From the NCBI GenBank assembly GCA_913059105.1, contig CAJXRL010000048.1, positions 1 through 13,486 on the forward strand: a DNA stretch of 13,486 bases, given 5' to 3'. The notes beneath the pieces were generated by a model, which was not told where the DNA came from, did no database searches, and saw only the letters and a program-made list of their open reading frames with translations. The position numbers and the translations under genes were made by a program. This DNA comes from an uncultured Flavobacteriales bacterium (GTDB lineage Bacteria > Bacteroidota > Bacteroidia > Flavobacteriales_E > Vicingaceae). Shown here one piece after another: positions 6,735 to 13,486 of this stretch (the stretch's first letter is position 1; the number at the start of each line of letters is the position of its first letter).

Positions 6735-6753
6735 GGAGAAGTCTCCTACTTCT
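6735..6753. repeat. Two overlapping inverted repeats upstream of thiL
   Basis: GGAGA-AG-TCTCC (6735-6746) and AGAAGT-CTCCT-ACTTCT (6737-6753) share bases, so only one could form at a time. They occupy the -33 region of the predicted thiL promoter. They lie upstream of the predicted start site and so would act as DNA, as an operator, rather than as RNA. This is a weak prediction. Confidence 0.35.
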
Positions 6754-6763
6754 TAATAAGTTC

Positions 6764-6771
6764 TACTTTTG
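6764..6771 (+). promoter_or_regulatory. Predicted -7 element of thiL, 4 nt from the start codon
   Basis: TACTTTTG matches TAnnTTTG exactly and ends four bases before the ATG at 6776. Transcription would begin at or next to the start codon, implying a leaderless or nearly leaderless mRNA. No convincing TTG -33 box is found 17-23 bp upstream. Confidence 0.55.
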
Positions 6772-6775
6772 CAGC

Positions 6776-7813
6776 ATGAGTGAAAATGCAAATGAGCCAA
6801 CACCTTTAACAGATCTGGGAGAATTTGGATTAATTGAAAGATTAACCAAGGACATTGAATTGAAGAATACAACTTCTAAATTAGGCGTAGGAGATGACGC
6901 AGCATTGATTCAGAATGAAGAATCAATGACCGTTGTTAGCACCGATATGCTGGTAGAAGGGGTTCATTTTGATTTGCTGTATGTGCCATTGAAACATCTA
7001 GGTTACAAGGCTGTAGTGGTAAATTTGTCGGACATATATTCGATGAACGCTATACCGAAACAAATAACAGTTTCAATTGCAGTTTCCAATCGTATGTCGG
7101 TTGAGGCGTTAGAAGATCTTTACGAAGGCATCAATTTAGCTTGCGAAATGTATGGAGTTGATTTGGTAGGGGGTGATACAACTTCATCTTTATCTGGAAC
7201 GGTAATTTCTATAACCGCACTTGGCCAAGTTGATGAAGAAAAAGTGGTGAAGAGAAGTGGAGCAAAAGAGACTGATCTGATTTGTGTTTCTGGTGATTTA
7301 GGTGCCGCTTTTGCGGGATTGCAAATATTGGAAAGAGAGAAAGAAGTATTCAAAGACAATGCTGCTGTTCAACCTGATTTTTCTGGAAAAGATTATATAT
7401 TGGAAAGACAATTAAAGCCTGAAGCAAGAAAGGACTTAATTGAATACTTTGCCAAGGAGAGCATCGTTCCTACTGCAATGATTGATATTTCTGATGGACT
7501 TTCGTCAGAACTAATTCATTTAGCAAAAGCTTCTGAAGTTGGCGTGCAGATTTATGAGGACAAAATTCCACTGGATGCTCAAACTATCAATACTTGTGAA
7601 GAGTTAAACTTAAACCCTGTAATGGCCGCATTAAATGGTGGAGAGGATTATGAATTGCTTTTTACAGTTCCAATTGAGCATTTTGAAAAAATCAAGAGAG
7701 AACCTTTGTTAACGATTATTGGTCACGTTACCGATAAAAACTCTGGTAACAACATGGTGGCAAATGGAACGGAGAGTTTAATTGAATTGAAAGCCCAAGG
7801 CTGGCAACATTAA
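6776..7813 (+). CDS. thiL: Thiamine-monophosphate kinase ThiL
   Basis: This 345-residue enzyme phosphorylates thiamine monophosphate to thiamine diphosphate with ATP, the last step of cofactor synthesis in the cytoplasm. It belongs to the PurM/ThiL-like fold family. Visible motifs are GVGDDAAL (37-44, metal and nucleotide binding), STDMLVEGVHF (55-65), VNLSDIYSMNA (82-92), GGDTT (132-136), IDISDGL (236-242) and GGEDYELL (288-295). Length is normal and the frame intact. The start is supported by the family-like N-terminal segment LTDLGEFGLIERLTKD following the initial residues. It is transcribed away from the SUF operon and converges on rarA. There is no room for a thiamine riboswitch between the -7 element and the ATG. 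Confidence 0.97.
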   Translation: MSENANEPTPLTDLGEFGLIERLTKDIELKNTTSKLGVGDDAALIQNEESMTVVSTDMLVEGVHFDLLYVPLKHLGYKAVVVNLSDIYSMNAIPKQITVSIAVSNRMSVEALEDLYEGINLACEMYGVDLVGGDTTSSLSGTVISITALGQVDEEKVVKRSGAKETDLICVSGDLGAAFAGLQILEREKEVFKDNAAVQPDFSGKDYILERQLKPEARKDLIEYFAKESIVPTAMIDISDGLSSELIHLAKASEVGVQIYEDKIPLDAQTINTCEELNLNPVMAALNGGEDYELLFTVPIEHFEKIKREPLLTIIGHVTDKNSGNNMVANGTESLIELKAQGWQH

Positions 7814-7856
7814 TTTTTGATGTCATTGAGAGAAACGACGCAATCTATCAAAAATT
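7812..7856. repeat. Nested palindromic element downstream of thiL
   Basis: AATTTTTGAT (7812-7821, starting in the thiL stop codon) and ATCAAAAATT (7847-7856) are a perfect 10-bp inverted repeat. The 25-bp interior reads GTCATTGAGAGAAACG then ACGCAATCT, with ATTG and CAAT able to pair inside. The interior resembles a GTCATTGCGAGGAACGA-type repeat I recall from many Bacteroidota genomes. The T-rich arms make it a possible bidirectional terminator between the convergent genes, though the stem is AT-rich. Confidence 0.6.
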
Positions 7857-7935
7857 GAATTACGAATCTTAGAATTTCAAATTACGAAATGAAGGTTAAA
7901 AACTGAATTATGAATTTGGGAATTACGAATTGGAA
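7857..7935. repeat. Degenerate AATTACGAAT-like repeats
   Basis: Loose units such as GAATTACGAATC, AAATTACGAAAT, GAATTATGAATT and GAATTACGAATTGG recur across this stretch between thiL and rarA. They resemble the sequence at 4773-4807. No reading frame or RNA gene is apparent. Confidence 0.5.
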
Positions 7936-7968
7936 TAAAGTTGCCACAAGCTAATAAATAGTAAAATT

Positions 7969-8038
7969 CTACATTCTTCACTCTACACTCTACACTCTAC
8001 ACTCTACACTCTTCACTCTACATTCTATATTCATAATT
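7969..8038. repeat. Heptamer tandem array with mirror-ordered variants
   Basis: Ten consecutive 7-bp units run CTACATT, CTTCACT, four perfect CTACACT, CTTCACT, CTACATT, CTATATT, CATAATT. The first eight units are symmetric in order. The array ends 3 bp before the rarA stop codon (8042-8044). It has no spacers and no coding frame. It is a simple-sequence repeat likely to vary in copy number. Confidence 0.9.
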
Positions 8039-8041
8039 CTA

Positions 8042-9322
8042 TCAATATCCATATTTCTCTTGCCACAGAGCTTTCAAACGCTTTCGTAAATCGTTCTCCC
8101 GTGCATTATTTGTAGGGTCGTAGAATTTTTTACCACTAATCTCTGCCGGTAAATATTCTTGATGCACAAAGTTGTTCGGATGGTCATGGGCGTATTTATA
8201 CTTTTTCCCATAGCCAATCTCTTTCATCAACTTGGTTGGCGCATTTCTTAGTGGAAGCGGAACACTCAAATTTCCACTCGCTTTAACTTCTGCCTGCGCA
8301 TGATTAATAGCCATATAAGCAGCATTGCTTTTCGGTGAGGAGGCTAAATAAGTAACGCATTGTGCTAAAATAATTCTAGATTCCGGCCAACCAATAACAT
8401 TCACTGCTTGAAAGCAATTATTGGCCATTACTATTGCTGTAGGGTTTGCATTCCCTATGTCTTCAGAAGCTAAAATCAATAAACGCCGTGCGATAAATTT
8501 TGGGTCTTCACCGCCTTCAATCATTCTGGCTAACCAATATACTCCAGCATTGGGATCGCTTCCACGGATAGATTTTATAAAGGCCGAGATAATGTCATAA
8601 TGCATTTCTCCATCCTTATCATATTTAACTATGTTTTGTTGCGCGATCTTAGTTACCTTTTCATCCGTGATTTCAATATCATCTCCATTTTGATTATTGA
8701 TAACCAGTTCTAAAAGGTTTAACAACTTTCGAGCATCTCCACCTGAAAGTTGCAGTAATGCATGTTCTTCCTTAACGCTAACCTTTTTCTTTTTTAGAAA
8801 TTCATCTTTTCCTAAAGCCATGTTCACCAAGCCCATCAATTCATCTCGGTTCAGTGGTTCTAAGGTATACACTTGGCAACGACTAAGCAAGGCAGAAATC
8901 ACTTCGAACGAAGGATTTTCTGTAGTTGCTCCAATTAATGTTATTGTTCCGCTTTCAACAGCGCCCAATAAAGAATCTTGTTGTGATTTGCTGAATCGAT
9001 GAATTTCATCAATAAATAGGATGGGATTGTGCGCGCTAAAAAACTGTTTGCTCTTGGCTTTTTGAATTATTTCTCGAACGTCCTTTACCCCAGAATTAAT
9101 TGCACTTAAAGAAAAAAAAGGTCGATCTGTTGTTTGAGAAATTATATGCGCTAAGGTAGTTTTTCCAATACCTGGGCTACCCCATAGTATCATGGAAGGA
9201 ACCATTCCCTTCTCAATTAATTCTCGAAGAACTGCACCTTGTCCCACCAAATGTTGTTGTCCAACATAATTGTCTAACGAGGTTGGACGCATTCTTTCAG
9301 CTAAGGGAGCGGATGGAATCAT
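8042..9322 (-). CDS. rarA: RarA (MgsA), replication-fork-associated AAA+ ATPase
   Basis: This 426-residue protein is a member of the clamp-loader-related RarA/MgsA/WRNIP1 family, which acts at stalled replication forks in the cytoplasm. It shows the N-terminal PLAERMRPTSLDNYVGQQHL segment (6-25), Walker A GSPGIGKTT (48-56), Walker B ILFIDEIHRF (101-110), sensor 1 GATTENPS (131-138) and a likely arginine finger at Arg148 (LLSRCQ). The C-terminal tetramerisation and MgsA-type region includes SIRGSDPNAGVYWLARMIEGGEDP and ASEDIGNANP. Length is normal for the family. The start lies 13 bp after the acpH-like stop, so the two are probably co-transcribed. The stop is followed almost directly by the heptamer array. 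Confidence 0.96.
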   Translation of the reverse strand: MIPSAPLAERMRPTSLDNYVGQQHLVGQGAVLRELIEKGMVPSMILWGSPGIGKTTLAHIISQTTDRPFFSLSAINSGVKDVREIIQKAKSKQFFSAHNPILFIDEIHRFSKSQQDSLLGAVESGTITLIGATTENPSFEVISALLSRCQVYTLEPLNRDELMGLVNMALGKDEFLKKKKVSVKEEHALLQLSGGDARKLLNLLELVINNQNGDDIEITDEKVTKIAQQNIVKYDKDGEMHYDIISAFIKSIRGSDPNAGVYWLARMIEGGEDPKFIARRLLILASEDIGNANPTAIVMANNCFQAVNVIGWPESRIILAQCVTYLASSPKSNAAYMAINHAQAEVKASGNLSVPLPLRNAPTKLMKEIGYGKKYKYAHDHPNNFVHQEYLPAEISGKKFYDPTNNARENDLRKRLKALWQEKYGY

Positions 9323-9335
9323 AAAACGAAATTAG

Positions 9336-9923
9336 TTATTTAGCGGGTGCTTCCCAATTCATGGCAAACTCAAAAAGTTCTTTAAAAAATGGAGTGAATT
9401 CAGCTTCGTACAATTTAAAATCTCGTTGCAAATCAATCACAGCTTCTTCCATTTTTGAATTGAAACTTGCTCTAATTGATAGTCCTTTCAGTGCTCTTGT
9501 CATTCCATTGATAGTAGCATAATTACTTAGCCAATCTTGTTTGCTCATGTAATTTAAAGTGACGATGGATCGTTCCGGCATTTCATCCTCTTTACTTTGC
9601 AGGACCTTGTACGCCGAAGCTGCAAAATTTTCTAAAGGAAGAGGAGAGTACGTTGCCCAATTTTTTGCTAAAATATGATCGTAAAACATGTCTACCAAAA
9701 CTGAGGCGTAATGACTGTATTTTGGGAAGAGCCTGGCTTTGCTCTTTTTTACCAATGCATGCGTATCTGTAAAATGGTCAATGGCCCGATGCATCATAAT
9801 TCCATTCCGAATTTCTTCAGAATAAGGCTCAATCTTATTTGCCTTAATGTGATCTGCAATGAAATTGCCCACCATGAGGTTGATATCTCTTTGTGAAAGG
9901 AAAAGGTGGGCGAGGTGGTTCAT
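9336..9923 (-). CDS. Acyl carrier protein phosphodiesterase, AcpH-like (DUF479)
   Basis: This 195-residue protein is close in length to E. coli AcpH, which removes the 4'-phosphopantetheine group from holo-acyl carrier protein. Conserved features are the N-terminal MNHLAHLFLS (1-10), GNFIADHIK (19-27, Asp24), the GIMMHRAIDHFTDTH motif (41-55) with its His and Asp residues, and VDMFYDHILA (77-86). These acidic and histidine residues probably hold the catalytic metal. No signal peptide or membrane segment is seen. It is the first gene of a probable two-gene unit with rarA and lies 88 bp from the divergent mnmE. The family match is strong, but activity in Bacteroidota members is inferred, so no symbol is given. 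Confidence 0.9.
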   Translation of the reverse strand: MNHLAHLFLSQRDINLMVGNFIADHIKANKIEPYSEEIRNGIMMHRAIDHFTDTHALVKKSKARLFPKYSHYASVLVDMFYDHILAKNWATYSPLPLENFAASAYKVLQSKEDEMPERSIVTLNYMSKQDWLSNYATINGMTRALKGLSIRASFNSKMEEAVIDLQRDFKLYEAEFTPFFKELFEFAMNWEAPAK

Positions 9924-9974
9924 AGCGTGCTAAAATCTTGAATTGTGAAATTATAGAAAGACTTTGATTTTAAA

Positions 9975-10007
9975 TTGAATTCAGCTTTGAACTAAACGTT
10001 AATTTTA
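9975..10007 (+). promoter_or_regulatory. Predicted mnmE promoter, very close to the start codon
   Basis: TTG (9975-9977), 22 bp, then TAATTTTA (10000-10007) fits the Bacteroidota TTG/TAnnTTTG pattern with one mismatch in the last base. The -7 element ends four bases before the ATG at 10012, so the transcript would be leaderless or nearly so, as predicted for thiL. Confidence 0.45.
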
Positions 10008-10011
10008 CATA

Positions 10012-11415
10012 ATGATTCACACTTCAGAAACCATTTGTGCTTTATCTACTCCTTCGGGTTCAGGAGCAATTGGCGTTATCCGACTTTCAGGGTCTAAAGC
10101 AATCTCTATTGCAAATTCTATTTTCGATGGCAAGAATTTGGAAAAGCAAAAAGGACAGACGCTACATTTTGGCAAAATTATCAATGAAGAAGAGGTCATT
10201 GACGAAGTACTGATTAGTCTGTTTAAAGGGCCAAATTCATATACAGGGGAAGACACCATAGAAATTTCTTGCCATGGATCGTCTTACATTTTAAGCAAGG
10301 TGCTTGAATTGTTACTAGAGAAAGGAGCGAAGCTCGCTAAGCCTGGAGAATTTACCATGCGTTCGTTTATGAATGGAAAAATGGATTTAGCACAGGCGGA
10401 GGCAGTAGGAGACCTAATTGCAGCTGAAAGTAAAGCCGCACATGGCTTGGCATTAAATCAAATGCGAGGAGGATTTTCTAAAAAGATTGCAGACTTAAGA
10501 CACGAATTAATTCAATTCACCGCCTTAATTGAATTGGAATTAGATTTTGCTGAAGAAGATGTAGAGTTTGCCGATCGGTCTGATTTGAAAGACTTGGTAA
10601 ATAATCTAAACGATATGATTAACGGCCTGTTGAACTCCTTTGCTACAGGAAACGTAATGAAAAACGGAATTCCAGTAGCTATAGTAGGTCAACCTAATGT
10701 TGGTAAATCAACTTTACTAAATGCTTTGTTAAACGAAGACAAAGCCATTGTTTCAGAGATAGCTGGCACAACAAGGGACAGTATTGAGGATGAGGTAAAA
10801 ATTGGAGGGATTGCTTTTCGATTCATTGACACCGCAGGAATTCGAGAAACAAACGATGTTGTCGAAAAAATAGGAATTCAGCGAACTTTTCAAATGATAG
10901 AGAAGGCCAATGTTGTATTGTATTTGGTGGATGTGGTATTGGATACAAAAGAGGAAATTCATCAAGTAATTGCCGACATTCAGTCTAAGATGGAAGGAGC
11001 AGAGAAACAATTGATTGTATTGGCGAACAAAGCGGATAAGGGAGACTTCGATTTATCGGAAATTCCTGAAGAATTCAGTTCAAAATTTCCTGAGGGTATT
11101 GAACCCATTTACTTGAGTGCTTTGAAAAAATTGTGCTTAGAAAAACTGACTACCACCTTAGAAGACATTGCAAAAAACACGTTGAATAATGGGAGTGATG
11201 TGGTAGTAAGTAACCTTCGGCATTATGAAGCACTGAAAAGCGCGGGAGAAGCATTAAGCAGAGTTCAAGATGGTTTAGAAACCAACATTACGGGCGATTT
11301 CTTGGCGATGGATATTCGCCAATCGTTGCATTTTTTAGGGGAGATTACTGGAACCATAGAAATTGATCGCGATATTTTGGGTACCATTTTCTCCCAGTTT
11401 TGTATCGGAAAGTAA
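10012..11415 (+). CDS. mnmE: MnmE (TrmE), tRNA-modifying GTPase
   Basis: This 467-residue protein has normal family length. With MnmG it installs the 5-aminomethyl-type group on wobble uridine 34 of certain tRNAs, in the cytoplasm. The N-terminal folate-binding domain starts with ETICALSTPSGSGAIGVIRLSG (6-27) and includes NSYTGEDTIEISCHG (75-89). The G domain has G1 GQPNVGKS (226-233), G2 region GTTRD (252-256), G3 DTAG (273-276) and G4 NKAD (339-342). The helical domain ends with the conserved FCIGK (463-467), with Cys464 as in the family. The frame is complete. It is divergent from acpH and convergent with the TlpA-like gene, so apparently monocistronic. Confidence 0.98.
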   Translation: MIHTSETICALSTPSGSGAIGVIRLSGSKAISIANSIFDGKNLEKQKGQTLHFGKIINEEEVIDEVLISLFKGPNSYTGEDTIEISCHGSSYILSKVLELLLEKGAKLAKPGEFTMRSFMNGKMDLAQAEAVGDLIAAESKAAHGLALNQMRGGFSKKIADLRHELIQFTALIELELDFAEEDVEFADRSDLKDLVNNLNDMINGLLNSFATGNVMKNGIPVAIVGQPNVGKSTLLNALLNEDKAIVSEIAGTTRDSIEDEVKIGGIAFRFIDTAGIRETNDVVEKIGIQRTFQMIEKANVVLYLVDVVLDTKEEIHQVIADIQSKMEGAEKQLIVLANKADKGDFDLSEIPEEFSSKFPEGIEPIYLSALKKLCLEKLTTTLEDIAKNTLNNGSDVVVSNLRHYEALKSAGEALSRVQDGLETNITGDFLAMDIRQSLHFLGEITGTIEIDRDILGTIFSQFCIGK

Positions 11416-11493
11416 TTCTATTTGGATAGGTTGGACTCAAAAACTTTATACTAATTCCACAGGATTTACTTGAACACTATTTTATATTCTAGC

Positions 11494-12858
11494 TTAGATA
11501 TTAAGCTCTGTAAATAGTTCTTTTAATTTTGGGTCTGAAGGTCTTGGTGCATCAGCACTTACTATATTCCCTTCCGGGTCAACTAAAATAAAACGTGGAA
11601 TACCGTTTATTTGGTAATCTTTTGCAAATTGTGAACTCCAATCATTATCTGCCATTAATTGGAAGCCAGTTAATTCTTTATCGGTTACCATGGAAACCCA
11701 AGTGTCATAGTCTTTCTCTTTGTCAATTGAAGCGCTAACAAACTGTATGTTTTTACCGCGAAACTCTTCTTCAACAGCCTTTAAGCTTGGAATTTCTCTC
11801 AAACATGGTCCACACCAAGTTGCCCAAACATCTATGTAGGTGTATTTACCTTTTAAATCAGTTAATGAAGTAGTTCCACCTTTGTGATTCTCATAGCTTT
11901 CAAAAGTAGGAGAGGGCATACCCTTCGCAAGTAGCTTCAATTTTTCGAATGATTCAGTATATTTCTCTTGGTACGTTTCTTGGGTGGTGTTGGCAATTAA
12001 ATAGTCGTATGCCTTTTGTAAACCTTCTCCAACGCCTAACATTTGCCCTGAATTACTGTTTAAAAGCTCCTGCTTAATGTATTTGTTTTCTATGTCATTG
12101 CTCGCGGAAATGATTGCATCAGTATAATCTTGATTTGTTTCATACGCTATGTTTACTTCTTGGTCAAACACTATAGAAACTAACTCTCTATAACTGCTAG
12201 AATTTTTATATGCAGCTTCATCATTTGTAACAAACTCAATTTGATTGTCGTTGAACGTCTCAGAAACTTTGAAATCCTTTATTTTAGCAAAATGAGCATG
12301 GTACCTTTCATAACGCATTAAGTTGATAGCATATTGATAGCCTGCGTTTTCAGTTTGATCTTTCTTAAAAGCCTCATCGGTTTGAGAAGATTTTATTAAG
12401 GTTTCAATTTTTTCTTTAGCCTCTTTTGAAGTTGCTATAAAGTCTTTTTCTTCTTTGGTATAAAAGTCGGCTGTCTCGCCCTGTGTTTCTTCATTGATCA
12501 TGTAACTCTTTGCCAATACATTATTTCCTGCAGCGATAGTTCCTGTGTAGGCAATGCTTTCGTCAAATTCTTTTACATCAATAGTCAAATCTAAATCTGC
12601 CCCTTTTGCTAAATAGAGGGCCGAACTTTCTCTATCAATGTAAAAAGAGTAATAACCATTGTTTTCTAGGTTTAAAGTATCCGAAAAAGATCCATCCTCA
12701 TGGATTGCGATTTCTTGCTTAAAATCTTTACCAATAACAATTAACTTATCAGAATCCGAGTTCTGGACTTTTCCTGAGAAAAGGGTGTATTCAATTATAG
12801 CAGGTTTTTCACAAGCAAAAAAAGTGGCAATGATAGAGAACAGAATAATCTTTTTCAT
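11494..12858 (-). CDS. TlpA-like thioredoxin-fold lipoprotein
   Basis: This 454-residue protein starts with a lipoprotein signal peptide: Met-Lys-Lys, a short hydrophobic stretch and Cys16 in TFFACEKP. Export and lipid anchoring on the periplasmic side are therefore likely. Residues about 20-110 form a beta-rich region resembling the DUF4369-type domain often found before Bacteroidota TlpA domains, and about 120-310 is charged and helical. The C-terminal thioredoxin domain (about 310-454) has the redox motif WCGPC (348-352, Cys349 and Cys352) and a cis-proline, Pro421, in NGIPR. Such proteins reduce or rearrange disulfides in the envelope; the substrate is unknown. The closest candidate promoter is TAACCTTG, about 20 bp upstream. 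It has no co-directional partner close by. Confidence 0.9.
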   Translation of the reverse strand: MKKIILFSIIATFFACEKPAIIEYTLFSGKVQNSDSDKLIVIGKDFKQEIAIHEDGSFSDTLNLENNGYYSFYIDRESSALYLAKGADLDLTIDVKEFDESIAYTGTIAAGNNVLAKSYMINEETQGETADFYTKEEKDFIATSKEAKEKIETLIKSSQTDEAFKKDQTENAGYQYAINLMRYERYHAHFAKIKDFKVSETFNDNQIEFVTNDEAAYKNSSSYRELVSIVFDQEVNIAYETNQDYTDAIISASNDIENKYIKQELLNSNSGQMLGVGEGLQKAYDYLIANTTQETYQEKYTESFEKLKLLAKGMPSPTFESYENHKGGTTSLTDLKGKYTYIDVWATWCGPCLREIPSLKAVEEEFRGKNIQFVSASIDKEKDYDTWVSMVTDKELTGFQLMADNDWSSQFAKDYQINGIPRFILVDPEGNIVSADAPRPSDPKLKELFTELNI

Positions 12859-13057
12859 GGTATAGTTTTTACAAGGTTAAGATTTCTAAATAAGAATGAC
12901 ATTTAACACAGCATTAAAAAGGTAAAGTGTCGCATATTACGGTTCTTTATCTGCGAGTCTAGTGATTCAATTGAACAAAACAGAAGCAAGTAAATGAATA
13001 TAGGGAGAACAAAAGAGGAAGGGAGAATAGATATGAGATGATTATTGCAGTAATCTA

Positions 13058-13466
13058 CTAGATTTTGATTATCTTATTTGTTGATATTGAATTATTATTA
13101 AGCACTTTAAGGAAGTAATTACCAGCCTTTAAATGACTCAAGTCAATAGAAATCTCAGCCCCAAGTTTAGTCTCGGATACTACTAGAATACCATCTAAAT
13201 TATAAATTTCGACTTTAGTTTCATTTGCGTTGCCAACCTGGATATAACATTTGTTTTTGATTGGATTGGGATAGACCTTCCTTATAGTATTTTGCGTTTC
13301 TGAAATTCCTACCGTTTGTTGAAATATTATTCTTCGTAATCGTCTAATAGTACCTAAGTCTGTGACGTATAATGTATCTTCACTTGCGGTAAAGGCGGTT
13401 CCTTGTGTACGATTGAATTTTGCAGTACCGATTGGACCATTTACATAGCCCGGCGTTGAGCCACAA
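13058..13466 (-). CDS. C-terminal fragment of a T9SS-secreted NHL/beta-propeller protein
   Basis: Only the last 135 or so residues are present; the 5' part is beyond the contig. The first 50 residues look like an NHL-type propeller blade: GYVNGPIGTAKFN, GTAFTASEDTLYVTD and LGTIRRLRRI. The final 70 or so are a type A T9SS sorting domain, with VYPNPIKNKCYIQV, VEIYNLDG, IDLSHLKAGNYFLKV and the lysine-rich end NKIIKI. Such domains direct outer-membrane export through the Por system, with the tail then removed. The function of the mature part cannot be told. An ATG appears in frame at 13483, but it belongs to the adapter and is not a start codon. The stop is TAG. Confidence 0.9.
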
Positions 13467-13486
13467 CTGTCTCTTATACACATCTG
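13467..13486 (-). other. Untrimmed Nextera (Tn5) mosaic end
   Basis: CTGTCTCTTATACACATCT (13467-13485) is the reverse complement of the Tn5 mosaic end, followed by G at 13486. The next base of the i5-side adapter is G, whereas the i7 side continues with C, so this again looks like the read-1 adapter. It is synthetic sequence. Confidence 0.97.

Noticed and set aside
6654..6775. Possible thiamine diphosphate riboswitch upstream of thiL
   Set aside because: The predicted transcription start is at the ATG, and I see no THI-box-like conserved segments. ThiL genes in such contexts need no riboswitch.
7969..8038. Possible CRISPR-like array
   Set aside because: The units are 7 bp with no spacers, and no cas genes are present; it is a simple tandem repeat.
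11416..11493. Terminator between convergent mnmE and the TlpA-like gene
   Set aside because: No stem followed by a T-run is visible in this 78-bp gap.
12859..13057. Possible small gene or tRNA in the 199-bp gap before the TlpA-like gene
   Set aside because: No cloverleaf, TTCGANNC-like T-arm or credible short frame was found. There is only a purine-rich stretch at about 12980-13032 and a weak promoter-like TAACCTTG near 12873-12880 on the minus strand.
1..13486. Mobile element or defence island
   Set aside because: No transposase, integrase, toxin, nuclease or phage genes are present. The Tn5 ends at both edges are laboratory tagmentation sequence, not a natural transposon.

Overview
This is an ordinary chromosomal stretch from a member of the Bacteroidota, most likely of the Flavobacteriales. 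The evidence is the AT-rich sequence, a type IX secretion (T9SS) C-terminal sorting domain, TAnnTTTG-type -7 promoter elements, a TlpA-like lipoprotein with an N-terminal extension, and a SUF operon that ends in SufT-like and DUF2480 genes. Both ends of the window are untrimmed Illumina Nextera (Tn5) adapter: 1-47 and 13467-13486. Only about 48-13466 is biological, and both end genes are cut there.

Layout. (1) 48-6595, all on the minus strand: an iron-sulfur cluster assembly operon, read from 6595 downwards as A-type carrier, sufB, sufC, sufD, sufS, sufE, sufT-like (DUF59) and a DUF2480 gene cut at the contig edge. (2) 6596-6775: a divergent promoter region with a good -7 element for the SUF operon, a perfect 9-bp inverted repeat just upstream that looks like an operator, a GC-rich hairpin, and a second -7 element almost touching the thiL start codon. 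(3) 6776-7813: thiL on the plus strand. (4) 7814-8041: a convergent gap filled with repeats, namely a nested palindromic element, degenerate AATTACGAAT-like sequence and a heptamer array. (5) 8042-9923, minus: rarA (mgsA) preceded by an AcpH-like acyl carrier protein phosphodiesterase. (6) 10012-11415, plus: mnmE. (7) 11494-12858, minus: a TlpA/thioredoxin-fold lipoprotein. (8) 13058-13466, minus: the C-terminal piece of an NHL-type T9SS-secreted protein.

How the genes work together. SufS takes sulfur from cysteine and passes it to Cys51 of SufE, which delivers it to the SufBCD scaffold. The A-type carrier and SufT-like protein act in cluster transfer or maturation. DUF2480 is uncharacterised, but its position suggests a link to the same pathway. 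The other genes are housekeeping functions: thiamine diphosphate synthesis, replication-fork rescue, tRNA wobble-uridine modification and envelope thiol redox chemistry.

I found no previously undescribed system. The most interesting signals are the operator-like palindrome on the SUF promoter, hairpin repeats inside SUF operon gaps (one followed by a T6 run), -7 elements 4 nt from two start codons, a symmetric heptamer array, and the adapter-derived MCIRDS reading frame at the right end.
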